64,000 nt of DNA from XN24 sp035514535 (lineage in GTDB: Bacteria > Pseudomonadota > Gammaproteobacteria > Steroidobacterales > XN24), in assembly GCA_035514535.1 (NCBI GenBank), contig DATKAZ010000002.1, positions 1 through 64,000 of the forward strand. Direction: 5' to 3'. Under the pieces are notes generated by a model. That model worked only from the letters and a program-made list of their open reading frames with translations, was not told the DNA's origin and ran no database searches. This document shows positions 1-8,766 of the stretch, piece after piece. How positions within the stretch are numbered: position 1 is the first letter of the stretch; each line of letters starts with the position of its first letter. Made by a program: the position numbers and the translations under genes.

Positions 1-621
1 CTGCGCGGCCCGCGCCGTGCCATGGCCCAGAGCATGAGCGCCTCGCGCGATCACGTCGCCCAGTGCACGATCTTCGACGACGCCGACATCCACTACTGGA
101 GCCCTGGCCAGGACATCACCGCCAGGCTGTTGCGCGCAATCGCGGCGGGCTGTCGCGCGGAGCCGGCCCTGAACGGCTTTTTCGACGGCGACAACATGAG
201 CCGCCAGCTCGAATCGCGCGTCGATATCGCGATCGCCGTAGATACGCCCGACGGGCTGATCGTGCCCGTCATCCGCGACGTGGGACAAAAATCGCCGCAG
301 GAACTTCGCGCCGACCTGGATGCCGTCAAGAAGGCGACGCGCGAACGCAGCGTGAAGCCCGAAGACATGCGTGACTTCACCATCACGCTGTCGAACTTCG
401 GCATGATGGCCGGGCGCTACGCCTCGCCGGTCGTCGTGCCGCCGACGATCGCGATCCTCGGCGCCGGCGGACTGCGCCACGACGTGGTGCCCGTCATGGG
501 CGGCATCGAGACGCATCGGCGGGTCCCGCTGTCCCTCACCTTCGACCATCGCTGTGCGACCGGCGGGGAGGCCTGCCGATTCCTTGCCGCCGTGATCGCC
601 GACCTGCAAAGGCATGACTGA
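1..621 (+). CDS. 2-oxoacid dehydrogenase E2 acyltransferase, catalytic domain (5' partial)
   Basis: This is the C-terminal catalytic domain of a dihydrolipoamide acyltransferase, the core subunit of a 2-oxoacid dehydrogenase complex. It moves the acyl group from lipoamide to CoA. The frame is open from base 1 and the first residues already read like the family (RRAMAQSMSAS), so the start, lipoyl domain and E1/E3-binding domain lie upstream of the window. The C-terminal motif reads FDHRCATGGEA. The catalytic His of the usual DHRxxDG is present, but the Asp position is Thr. DHRxxTGG is, from memory, a recurring variant in proteobacterial E2-like proteins. The substrate (pyruvate or branched-chain) cannot be told. 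gdhB follows 11 bp later. Confidence 0.9.
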   Translation: MRGPRRAMAQSMSASRDHVAQCTIFDDADIHYWSPGQDITARLLRAIAAGCRAEPALNGFFDGDNMSRQLESRVDIAIAVDTPDGLIVPVIRDVGQKSPQELRADLDAVKKATRERSVKPEDMRDFTITLSNFGMMAGRYASPVVVPPTIAILGAGGLRHDVVPVMGGIETHRRVPLSLTFDHRCATGGEACRFLAAVIADLQRHD

Positions 622-632
622 CGGAAGCACGC

Positions 633-3600
633 ATGCACCCCCGCACTACTGACGCCCGCAGTCGTTTTCTCGAGCAGGTCGTGGAGGCGGCAGTCGCCGC
701 GGCCGCCGTCGTGCGCGACCCGCTGGATATCGACGCGGCGTCCTATGTCCGCCAGTACTACCGCAACACCGCGCTCGACGACCTGAAGGACCGCGCGGTC
801 GCAGACCTGGCCGGCGCCGCACTGTCGCACCTGCGCCTCGCGCTGCAGCGTCCTGCGGGCACGCCACGCATCGCGGTGTTCAATCCGGCCACGCAGACCC
901 ACGGCTGGAATTCGCAACACACCATCGTCCAGATCGTCACCGACGACATGCCGTTTCTCGTCGACTCGACGAGCATGGTCCTCAACCGGCAGGGCAGCTA
1001 CATCCACCTGACCGTGCATCCTGTCCTGCAGGTGCAGCGCGATGATCGAGGCCGCCTCCTGGAAGTGCCCTCCCCCGAGAACGCCGGCCCGGATGCGCGC
1101 CTCGAATCGTTCATGCACCTCGAGATCGACCGGGAAACCGCGCCGGACGTCCTGCGCGCCACCGCGACGGAGCTGGAGCGCGTGCTCGGCGACGTGCGCG
1201 TCGCCTGCGAAGACTGGGGCGCCATGCGCGGCCGTGCGCAGGAGATCTGCGCGGAACTCGAATCGAACCCCCCGCCGCTGGACCCCGAGGTCATCAGGGA
1301 AAGCCGCGAGCTGCTCGAGTGGATGGTGGAGGATCACTTCACATTTCTCGGCTACCGGGAATACGAGCTCATCCAGGGAGTCGAAGCCGACGAGCTGCGC
1401 TCGCTGCCGGCCACGGCGCTCGGCATCCTGCGCCGCCCGCCGCCGAAAGAGGCACACGAGCCCACGTCGCTGGTGGGGCGCGAGATCCGCCGCCAGGCGC
1501 GCTCGAAGGACCTGCTCGTGATCACGAAGGCCAACTCGCGTGCGACCGTGCATCGCAACAGCTATCTCGACTACATCGGCGTGAAGCAGTTCGACGCCGA
1601 CGGCCGGGTCACCGGCGAGCGTCGCTTTCTCGGGCTCTGGACCTCTGCGGCCTACAGTCGCAGCCCGCGCGAGATTCCCCTGCTGCGCGACAAGCTGCGG
1701 AGGGTCCTGGCGGATTCCTCCCTCAGGCCGGAAAGCCATGGCGGCAAGGCGCTGGTCCATATCCTCGACACCTTCCCGCGCGACGAGCTGTTCCAAAGCA
1801 CGGTGCCCGAGCTGATCCGGATCAGCACCGGCGTCTATTCGCTGCAGGAACGCCAGCGCACCAAGCTGTTCGTGCGGCGCGACGCCTTCCGGCGCTTCTT
1901 CTCCTGCCTCGTGTTCGTGCCGCGAGACCGTTACAGCACCCAGGTCCGCGAGCGCATCCAGGACATCCTGCTCGAGGCCTTCCGCGGCGTGAGCATCGAA
2001 TCGGCGGTCGAGATGTCCGAGTCGAGCCTGGCGCGCGTGCATTTCATCGTCCGCACTCCGCAGGGCACGGTGCCACGGGTCCATGTCGGGGCCGTCCAAC
2101 GGCGCATCGCCGATGCCGTTCGCACCTGGGCGGATTTCCTGCGCGAAGAGCTGGTCGCGCGCTTCGGCGAAGAAGAAGGGCTCACGCTGCTGCGTGAATA
2201 TGCCGACGTGTTTCCGGCAGCCTACCTCGATGACGTCAAGCCGCGTGAGGCGACCTTCGACATCGAGCGGCTCGAGGCCATCAAGAGCGAGCCGCGCAGG
2301 TTGCGCATGAGCCTGTACCGCCCGGCGGGATTTCCCGAGGACCGCGTGCGCTTCAAGCTGTTCCATGCCGGCGCGCCGCTGCCGCTCTCCGAGGTCCTGC
2401 CGATGCTGGAGAACATGGGGCTGCGCGTGCTCAGCGAGCGCCCCTATCGTCTCCGCGTCCCGAGCGGCACCGACGCGACGGAGGTCTGGATCCAGGACTT
2501 CGAGATGAGTACGGCTGACGGCCAGGCGATCAATCCTGTCGAAGTCAACCAGCTCTTCCAGGACGCGTTCGAGCACACCTGGATCGGAAGGATCGAGAAC
2601 GACGGATTCAACCGGCTGATACTCAAGGCCGAGCTCGACTGGCGCCAGGCTGCCTTGCTGCGGGCGATGTGCAGGTACCTGCTGCAGACCGGCCTGCCTT
2701 TTTCACAGGCCTACATGGAGCAGGTGCTCGCCGAGCACGCTCTCATCGCGCAGATGCTGGTCGAGTTGTTCGAGGGACGCTTGGACCCCGACTTGCCGGA
2801 CAAGCGCCGCGAGCGCACCGCGCTGACGGTAAGCCAGGCCATCGAGCATGCGCTCGACGAGGTCGCGAGCCTGGACGCGGATCGCATGCTGAACGCCTTT
2901 CGGGCGCTCGTCCTGGCCACGCTGCGCACCAACTATTTCCAGTCCGACGAGCACGGCATGCCGAAGCCGTACCTGTCACTGAAGCTGGATCCGCACAAGA
3001 TTCCCGATCTGCCGCTGCCGCGGCCGATGTTCGAGATCTTCGTCTATTCGCCGCGTGTCGAGGGCGTCCATCTGCGCGGCGGGCTCGTCGCCCGCGGCGG
3101 GCTGCGCTGGTCGGACCGGCGGGAGGATTTCCGCACCGAAGTCCTCGGCCTCATGAAGGCCCAGGCGGTCAAGAACGTACTCATCGTCCCGGTCGGAGCG
3201 AAGGGCGGCTTCGTGCCGAAGCGCCTCCCGGCCGGCGACCGGGACGCGGTGATGCGCGAGGTCGTGAGCTGCTACATGACGTTCATCCACGGCCTGCTCG
3301 ACCTGACGGACAATCGCGAGGACAGCGTCATCGTGCCGCCGCGTGACGTCCTGCGTCGCGACGGCGACGACAGCTACCTCGTCGTCGCGGCCGACAAGGG
3401 CACCGCGACGTTCTCGGACACTGCGAACTCCGTCGCCGCGGAACACGGCTACTGGCTCGGTGATGCCTTCGCGTCCGGCGGCTCGATGGGCTACGACCAC
3501 AAGAAGATGGGCATCACCGCGCGCGGCGGCTGGGAGGCGGTCAAGCGACACTTCCGCGAGCTCGGCATCGACACGCAGAAGGAGGCGTTCACGGTCGCGG

Positions 3601-5486
3601 GGATCGGCGACATGAGCGGCGACGTGTTCGGCAACGGCATGCTTTTATCCCGTTGCATGCGCCTGTGCGCGGCATTCAATCACCAGCACATTTTCCTCGA
3701 CCCGGATCCCGACGCCGAGGCGGGCTTCCGCGAGCGCCAGCGCCTGTTCGACCTGCCGCGCTCGAGCTGGAACGACTACGACCGCAAGCTCATCTCCGCA
3801 GGCGGAGGCATCTGGCCGCGCACCGACAAGCTTATCCAGCTTGCGCCCGAGGCGCGCGCGCTGCTGGACATCGAGGAGACCGGCGTGACGCCGGACGAGC
3901 TGATCAAGGCGATCCTGAAGATGCGCGTGGACCTGCTCTGGAACGGCGGCATCGGCACCTACGTCAAGGCCGCCAAGGAATCGCATGCCGAGGTCGGCGA
4001 CCGCGCCAATGACGCGCTGCGCATCAACGGCGGCGAGCTGCGTTGCCGGGTCGTCGGAGAAGGCGGCAACCTGGGGTTGACGCAGCGCGGCCGGATCGAG
4101 TACGCCCTCAATGGCGGCCACCTGAACACCGATTTCGTCGACAACTCGGGCGGCGTGGACTGCTCCGACCACGAGGTCAACATCAAGATCCTGATCAGCG
4201 TCGCGCACCGCCATCGCGCCCTCACGCCCGCCCGGCGCGAGAAGCTGCTGGTCGGCATGACCGACGAAATAAGCACGCTGGTGCTGCGGAACAATTACCT
4301 CCAGACCCAGGCCATCAGCATCGCCGAGTCCACGGCGACGGAGCGCCTCAACGAGCACGCCTGGTTCATTCGGCAGCTCGAGAAGCGCGTGGCGCTCAAT
4401 CGGGCCCTCGAATATCTGCCCGACGAGGAGGACATCGAGCTGCGGCGGAAGGCCGGCAAAGGCCTCGTGCGGCCCGAGCTCGCGGTCGTGATGAGTTACG
4501 CAAAGTTGGCGCTGTACGCGGAGATGGTGCAGTCCAACGTGCCGGAAGACCCGTACCTCTCCAAGGAACTTGAGCGCTACTTTCCCGACCCCATGCGCCG
4601 GCACTACGCCGAATACATGCGCGAGCATCCGCTGGCGCGCGAGATCATCGCCACGATGATCACCAACAGTCTGATCAATCGCATGGGCTCGGTGTTCGCG
4701 TTCCGGATGCAGGACGATTCCGGTGCGGACATCGCCTCCGTCGCGCGCTCGTTCACCATTGCGCGCGAGGTATTCGAGATCCGCTCGATCTGGGAGGCCA
4801 TCGAGGGCCTGGACAACGAGGTGAGTGCCTCGGTCCAGCATTCCATGTTGCGCGCCAGCCAGGCGCTGCTGAAGCAGGCGACCCGCTGGCTGCTGGATCG
4901 GCGCGACGAGCTGCCCGATATCGCGGCCGCCGTACAGCGCCTCAACCCGGGCGTGATGCAGCTGCTCGAGTGCCTGCCGGTAGTCCTGCAGGGCAGCCGC
5001 CTCGAGCGCTTCGAGGACGCCGCGCAACTGTATACCGATACCGGCCTGCCGCAGGCTCTCGCGCGCCAGGTGGCCGCGCTCGCGCCGATGCACGCCGCAC
5101 TGGACATCATCGCCCTGGCGGAGAACTGCAGCGTCGGCGTGCGCCACGCGGCGGACGTCTACTTTCGCGTCGGCGAGGCGCTGCAGCTGGACTGGATCTC
5201 GGACCAGGTCGAGGGCCTGCGGGTCGAGGGCATGTGGCAGGCCAAGGCCCGCGGCGGGCTGCGGGAGAGCCTCTATGGCCTGCATCGCGCGTTGTGCGCG
5301 ACAATGATCAATTGCGGCCGTCCCGAAGGCGATGCGCGCGCCGCCGTCGAGGGGTGGATGAATACCCGGGCGGAGCGTGCCGCGCACTTCATGCAGACCC
5401 TGGCGGACATGCGGGACGGCGGGCAGCTCGATTTTCCGACCGCCACCGTGGCACTCCAGGAGATACGGCGCCTCGCCCAGGACTGA
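633..5486 (+). CDS. gdhB: NAD-specific glutamate dehydrogenase, large 180-kDa GdhB type
   Basis: This enzyme interconverts glutamate and 2-oxoglutarate plus ammonia using NAD, and usually serves glutamate catabolism in the cytoplasm. At 1617 residues it matches the giant GDH family, about 1600 residues in Pseudomonas GdhB. The N-terminal half holds the regulatory region with ACT-like segments. The catalytic core begins near residue 820 with GGLRWSDRREDF, followed by the lysine-bearing MKAQAVKN (about 843) and GAKGGF (about 855). The dinucleotide-binding region includes VVGEGGNLGLTQ near 1140. The start ATG follows the E2 stop by 11 bp, so co-transcription is plausible. No frameshift is apparent across the 4.85 kb. 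Confidence 0.97.
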   Translation: MHPRTTDARSRFLEQVVEAAVAAAAVVRDPLDIDAASYVRQYYRNTALDDLKDRAVADLAGAALSHLRLALQRPAGTPRIAVFNPATQTHGWNSQHTIVQIVTDDMPFLVDSTSMVLNRQGSYIHLTVHPVLQVQRDDRGRLLEVPSPENAGPDARLESFMHLEIDRETAPDVLRATATELERVLGDVRVACEDWGAMRGRAQEICAELESNPPPLDPEVIRESRELLEWMVEDHFTFLGYREYELIQGVEADELRSLPATALGILRRPPPKEAHEPTSLVGREIRRQARSKDLLVITKANSRATVHRNSYLDYIGVKQFDADGRVTGERRFLGLWTSAAYSRSPREIPLLRDKLRRVLADSSLRPESHGGKALVHILDTFPRDELFQSTVPELIRISTGVYSLQERQRTKLFVRRDAFRRFFSCLVFVPRDRYSTQVRERIQDILLEAFRGVSIESAVEMSESSLARVHFIVRTPQGTVPRVHVGAVQRRIADAVRTWADFLREELVARFGEEEGLTLLREYADVFPAAYLDDVKPREATFDIERLEAIKSEPRRLRMSLYRPAGFPEDRVRFKLFHAGAPLPLSEVLPMLENMGLRVLSERPYRLRVPSGTDATEVWIQDFEMSTADGQAINPVEVNQLFQDAFEHTWIGRIENDGFNRLILKAELDWRQAALLRAMCRYLLQTGLPFSQAYMEQVLAEHALIAQMLVELFEGRLDPDLPDKRRERTALTVSQAIEHALDEVASLDADRMLNAFRALVLATLRTNYFQSDEHGMPKPYLSLKLDPHKIPDLPLPRPMFEIFVYSPRVEGVHLRGGLVARGGLRWSDRREDFRTEVLGLMKAQAVKNVLIVPVGAKGGFVPKRLPAGDRDAVMREVVSCYMTFIHGLLDLTDNREDSVIVPPRDVLRRDGDDSYLVVAADKGTATFSDTANSVAAEHGYWLGDAFASGGSMGYDHKKMGITARGGWEAVKRHFRELGIDTQKEAFTVAGIGDMSGDVFGNGMLLSRCMRLCAAFNHQHIFLDPDPDAEAGFRERQRLFDLPRSSWNDYDRKLISAGGGIWPRTDKLIQLAPEARALLDIEETGVTPDELIKAILKMRVDLLWNGGIGTYVKAAKESHAEVGDRANDALRINGGELRCRVVGEGGNLGLTQRGRIEYALNGGHLNTDFVDNSGGVDCSDHEVNIKILISVAHRHRALTPARREKLLVGMTDEISTLVLRNNYLQTQAISIAESTATERLNEHAWFIRQLEKRVALNRALEYLPDEEDIELRRKAGKGLVRPELAVVMSYAKLALYAEMVQSNVPEDPYLSKELERYFPDPMRRHYAEYMREHPLAREIIATMITNSLINRMGSVFAFRMQDDSGADIASVARSFTIAREVFEIRSIWEAIEGLDNEVSASVQHSMLRASQALLKQATRWLLDRRDELPDIAAAVQRLNPGVMQLLECLPVVLQGSRLERFEDAAQLYTDTGLPQALARQVAALAPMHAALDIIALAENCSVGVRHAADVYFRVGEALQLDWISDQVEGLRVEGMWQAKARGGLRESLYGLHRALCATMINCGRPEGDARAAVEGWMNTRAERAAHFMQTLADMRDGGQLDFPTATVALQEIRRLAQD

Positions 5487-5517
5487 GTCCTGGCCGATTC
5501 ACACAAGGAAGGCAGAT

Positions 5518-6276
5518 ATGGCCACCGAACCGCTGATCGCGGTCTTCATCGACTTCGAAAACCTGGCGCTCGGCGTCCGGGACATGAAGGGCGACAGCAA
5601 GTTTCACGTCGACCTCGTCGTCAAGCGGCTGCTCGAGAAGGGCAGGCTCGTTTTCAAGCGGGCCTACTGCGACTGGAGCAGCTATCGCGAATACACGCGC
5701 GAGTTTCACTCGAACGGCATCGAGATGATCGACATCCCGCAGAGCCGCCACAGCGGCAAGAACAGCGCCGACATCCACATGGTGGTCGACGCGCTCGATC
5801 TCTGCTACGCGAAGCAGCACATCGACATCTTCGCCCTCCTGTCCGGTGACAGCGATTTCTCGCCGCTGGTCTCCAAGCTCAAGGAGAACAACAAGCGGGT
5901 CATCGGCTGCGGCGTGAAGAGCTCGACCTCGGACCTGCTGATTCACGGCTGCGACGAGTTCCTCTATTACGACGACCTGGTGCGCGTCGCCGCCAAGCCG
6001 AAGCGCACGCGCGGCAAGAGCGAGCCGAAGGACAAGAAGTCCGAGGCGATGGACAAGCTGGTCGAGATCGTCGAGTCGATGGACACGGACTACGACCAGC
6101 TGTGGGGCTCGATGGTCAAGCAGACCATCCGTCGCGTGCACCCGGGGTTCAGCGAAAGCTATTACGGCTACAACAGCTTCTCCGACCTGCTCAAGGACGC
6201 CGAGTCCCGCGGACTGATCCGCCTCGAGTACGACGAGAAAAGGGGCAATTATCTCGTCAGCGCCGTCGCGCGCTGA
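5518..6276 (+). CDS. NYN-domain (LabA/PIN-like) protein with C-terminal OST-HTH/LOTUS domain
   Basis: This 252-residue protein is probably an RNA-acting, PIN-fold nuclease-like factor. The N-terminal NYN domain (about residues 5-160) shows the conserved acidic positions: FIDFEN at 10-15, SADIHMVVDAL mid-domain, and LLSGDSDFSPLV. A basic linker (KPKRTRGKSEPK) leads into a roughly 75-residue winged-helix OST-HTH/LOTUS-like domain that ends with the chain. I chose the ATG at 5518 because AAGGAAGG lies just upstream and the family begins near this point; the frame stays open further upstream inside gdhB. The biological substrate is not known for this family. Confidence 0.85.
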   Translation: MATEPLIAVFIDFENLALGVRDMKGDSKFHVDLVVKRLLEKGRLVFKRAYCDWSSYREYTREFHSNGIEMIDIPQSRHSGKNSADIHMVVDALDLCYAKQHIDIFALLSGDSDFSPLVSKLKENNKRVIGCGVKSSTSDLLIHGCDEFLYYDDLVRVAAKPKRTRGKSEPKDKKSEAMDKLVEIVESMDTDYDQLWGSMVKQTIRRVHPGFSESYYGYNSFSDLLKDAESRGLIRLEYDEKRGNYLVSAVAR

Positions 6277-6316
6277 GCGGCGCGGGCGCCGCCGGCGCTC
6301 GCAGGGAGACTGATTC

Positions 6317-7063
6317 ATGGGACACACGCTGATCCTGCTGCGTCACGGGCAGAGCGAATGGAATCTCAAGAACCTGTTTACCGGCTGGATCGACGTCGAC
6401 CTCACGGAGCAGGGCCGGGCCGAGGCCGCCGAGGCGGCGCGCCTGCTCGCGGGCGCGGGCCTCGATTTCGACCTGGCGTTCACGTCCACGCTGAAGCGTG
6501 CCATACGCACCCTGTGGATCGTGATGGACGGCATGGACCGGATGTGGGTGCCGGTCACGCGGGCCTGGGAACTCAACGAGCGGCATTACGGCGCCCTGCA
6601 GGGCCTCGACAAGGCGGAGACCGTGCGGCGTCATGGCGAGGCACAGGTGCTCACCTGGCGGCGCAGCTACGACGTGCCGCCGCCGTCGCTGGACCACGAC
6701 GATCCCAAACATCCCCGCTTCGAGTTGCGCTATGCGGGCGTCGATCCCGCACGGCTCCCGGCGGCGGAATCCCTCAAGGACACGCTGGCACGCGTGCGTC
6801 CCTACTGGGACGAGAACATCGTGCCGCGAATCCGCGCCGGACGGAAAGTCATCATTGCGGCGCACGGCAACAGCCTGCGCGCGCTGGTCAAGATGCTCGA
6901 CGGCCTCGACGAGCAACAGGTTCTCAAGCTGAACATCCCGACGGGGATCCCGCTCGTCTACGAGCTCGATGACGCGCTCCGCTCCACCGGCAGCCGCTAC
7001 CTGGGCGACCCCGAGGCCGCGCGCCGCGCGGCCCAGGCCGTGGCCGACCAGACCCGGCGCTGA
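6317..7063 (+). CDS. gpmA: 2,3-bisphosphoglycerate-dependent phosphoglycerate mutase
   Basis: This enzyme interconverts 3- and 2-phosphoglycerate in glycolysis and gluconeogenesis. The 248 residues match the dPGM family length (about 250). The phosphohistidine motif LRHGQSEWN sits at residues 8-16 with His10 as nucleophile. ELNERHYGALQG (about 86-97) carries the acid/base Glu, and the second His is in AAHGNSLRALVKM near 182. AGGGAGA lies about 7 bp upstream of the ATG. It is separated from the NYN gene by 40 bp and converges on the patatin gene. Confidence 0.96.
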   Translation: MGHTLILLRHGQSEWNLKNLFTGWIDVDLTEQGRAEAAEAARLLAGAGLDFDLAFTSTLKRAIRTLWIVMDGMDRMWVPVTRAWELNERHYGALQGLDKAETVRRHGEAQVLTWRRSYDVPPPSLDHDDPKHPRFELRYAGVDPARLPAAESLKDTLARVRPYWDENIVPRIRAGRKVIIAAHGNSLRALVKMLDGLDEQQVLKLNIPTGIPLVYELDDALRSTGSRYLGDPEAARRAAQAVADQTRR

Positions 7064-7078
7064 GCCGCCGCCCGCGCA

Positions 7079-7963
7079 TCAGCTTCGCGCCACGGGGTCC
7101 CGGCCCGCGAGCGCCTTGCGGGCACACTCGTACCCCAGCGCGATCAGTTCTTCGGCGCGATAGAACTCGTAGAACAGGCTGGCGTCGCGCGGCACGTCGA
7201 TGACGACGTCCGGCGTGTAGGACGCGAGCTTCATGCGCGCGATCGTGTTCTGCATCATGTCGAAAGAAGCCGTCACCACGTCGATGAGGCCCGGGACCTG
7301 CGGCACATAGCTCATCTCCGGTTCGACGTCCGGGCGGTCCTTGCCATCGGCATCGCTCTGCGAAAGCTTCGCCGCATGCTCGCGCGAGCGGCGTGAATGC
7401 GCATTCAGGTTGACGGCGACGATCATGTCCGCCGCCTGGTTGAGCGCCGGCGCGATCGGGATCGGGTTGAGGAGACCGCCATCCACGAGTACGCGGCCCA
7501 GGTAGACGTGCGGCGTGAACAACGTGGGAATGGCGATGGAGGCGCGGATCGCATCGAACAGGGGTCCCCTGTTGAGCCAGATCTCGCGTTGCTCGATCAG
7601 GTCCGTGGCCACCGCCGTGAAGCCGATCGGCAGCTTCTCGATGACGTGATCGCCGACCAACTCCTTGAGGACGCCCATGAGGCGATCGCCCTTGAACAGC
7701 CCGGTCCAGCCGAAGGCAAAGTCCAGCAAACTGAACATTTCCCGCCTCTCGAGCTTGCGCGCCCATTCCGCGTAGGGCTCAAGCTGTCCCGCCGCGTAGA
7801 TGCCGCCGACCAGCGCGCCCACCGAGCAGCCCGAGATGTAGACGATCTCGTGGCCGAGCGACTCGATGTAGCGGATGATGCCGATGTGCGCGAGACCGCG
7901 CGCGCCGCCGCTGCCGAGCACCAGCGCGATGCGCTTGCCCTTGCCTGTCGCCGCGGCGGTCAC
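7079..7963 (-). CDS. Patatin-like phospholipase, RssA type
   Basis: This is a predicted cytoplasmic acyl hydrolase of 294 residues. It has the oxyanion loop GSGGARG followed by LAHIG near the N-terminus, the nucleophile elbow GCSVG, and the DGG motif carrying the dyad Asp (RVLVDGGLLNPIP). I chose the GTG at 7963 because it overlaps the TGA of the upstream crotonase gene as GTGA, which suggests translational coupling; the frame also stays open upstream. It is the last gene of the acyl-CoA operon and may release fatty acids or acyl groups for it. The C-terminal region has no recognised domain. Confidence 0.88.
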   Translation of the reverse strand: MTAAATGKGKRIALVLGSGGARGLAHIGIIRYIESLGHEIVYISGCSVGALVGGIYAAGQLEPYAEWARKLERREMFSLLDFAFGWTGLFKGDRLMGVLKELVGDHVIEKLPIGFTAVATDLIEQREIWLNRGPLFDAIRASIAIPTLFTPHVYLGRVLVDGGLLNPIPIAPALNQAADMIVAVNLNAHSRRSREHAAKLSQSDADGKDRPDVEPEMSYVPQVPGLIDVVTASFDMMQNTIARMKLASYTPDVVIDVPRDASLFYEFYRAEELIALGYECARKALAGRDPVARS

Positions 7964-8766
7964 GACGGGTCTTTGGCGGGCCCGAAGCGCGGCGTCTCGC
8001 CGGCCAGCCCGGCGCGCACCGCCTCCATCTGGTTCGGGCGCCCGAGAATGGCCATCTGCAGCTCGGCCTCGAACTCGAGCGCCTCGCGCGACGGGCATTC
8101 CCAGGCGCGACCGAACAATTGCTTCGCGCCCCGCACGGCATCGGGCGAGTGCGCCGCGATCGCCTCGGCGAGTGCCAGCGCCTCGGCCAGCGGATCGGCG
8201 GCGAGCCGCGTGACGAGCCCGAGCGCAAGAGCCTCGTCTGCCGGCACGATGCGCCCCGTCCATGTCAGCTCCAGGGCCACGTCGCGCCGCACGAGCCCGC
8301 GCAGCGTCTGGCTGCCCGACATGTCCGGGATCAGGCCCCAGCGCACTTCCATGACCGAGAGCCGGGTGTCGGGCCGCGCGATGCGGAGATCCGCGCCCAG
8401 CGCCAGCTGCAGCCCCCCGCCGAAGACTTCGCCGTGCAAGGCGGCGATCACCGGCACGGGGCACTCCCGCCAGCCCCAGCCGGCCCGCTGGGCGAGGTTC
8501 GCCGCCTCGCCCTCGCGTCGCGCGAGCAGCTTGCGGATCACGGCCTCGCCGGCCGCAAAGGACGCCAGGTCGATTCCCGCGCAGAAACTCTTGCCCTCAC
8601 CCGCCAGCACGACGGCACGCAGCTCGCGGTCGCCGGACAGGGCGCGGGCGGCGTCATCCAGCGCATCGAACATCGCCGGGTCCAGCGCGTTGCGTTTCCC
8701 GGGCCGGGACAAGGTCACGACGGCCACGTGCCCCCGGCGCTCGGTCCTCACGCGTTGTTCACTCAT
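7960..8766 (-). CDS. Crotonase-fold enoyl-CoA hydratase/isomerase family protein
   Basis: This 268-residue crotonase-superfamily enzyme would act on an acyl-CoA in the cytoplasm. It has the oxyanion-hole segments GEGKSFCAGIDLAS and HGEVFGGGLQLALGADL. At the position where classical hydratases carry the first catalytic Glu (GGGxELA) it has Gln (GGGLQLA), while the second Glu is kept in VMEVRWGLIPD. One remaining Glu fits a delta3-delta2 enoyl-CoA isomerase or a specialised crotonase as well as a hydratase. The ATG overlaps the end of the racemase gene by 8 bp, and the stop overlaps the patatin GTG. Confidence 0.87.
   Translation of the reverse strand: MSEQRVRTERRGHVAVVTLSRPGKRNALDPAMFDALDDAARALSGDRELRAVVLAGEGKSFCAGIDLASFAAGEAVIRKLLARREGEAANLAQRAGWGWRECPVPVIAALHGEVFGGGLQLALGADLRIARPDTRLSVMEVRWGLIPDMSGSQTLRGLVRRDVALELTWTGRIVPADEALALGLVTRLAADPLAEALALAEAIAAHSPDAVRGAKQLFGRAWECPSREALEFEAELQMAILGRPNQMEAVRAGLAGETPRFGPAKDPS

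Noticed and set aside
417..2576. A 719-codon minus-strand frame within gdhB
   Set aside because: It is the antisense shadow of a strongly recognised gene; composition is Arg/His/Glu-rich and there is no family likeness.
3645..5387. A 580-codon minus-strand frame within gdhB
   Set aside because: Same reason: an antisense shadow of the catalytic half of GdhB.
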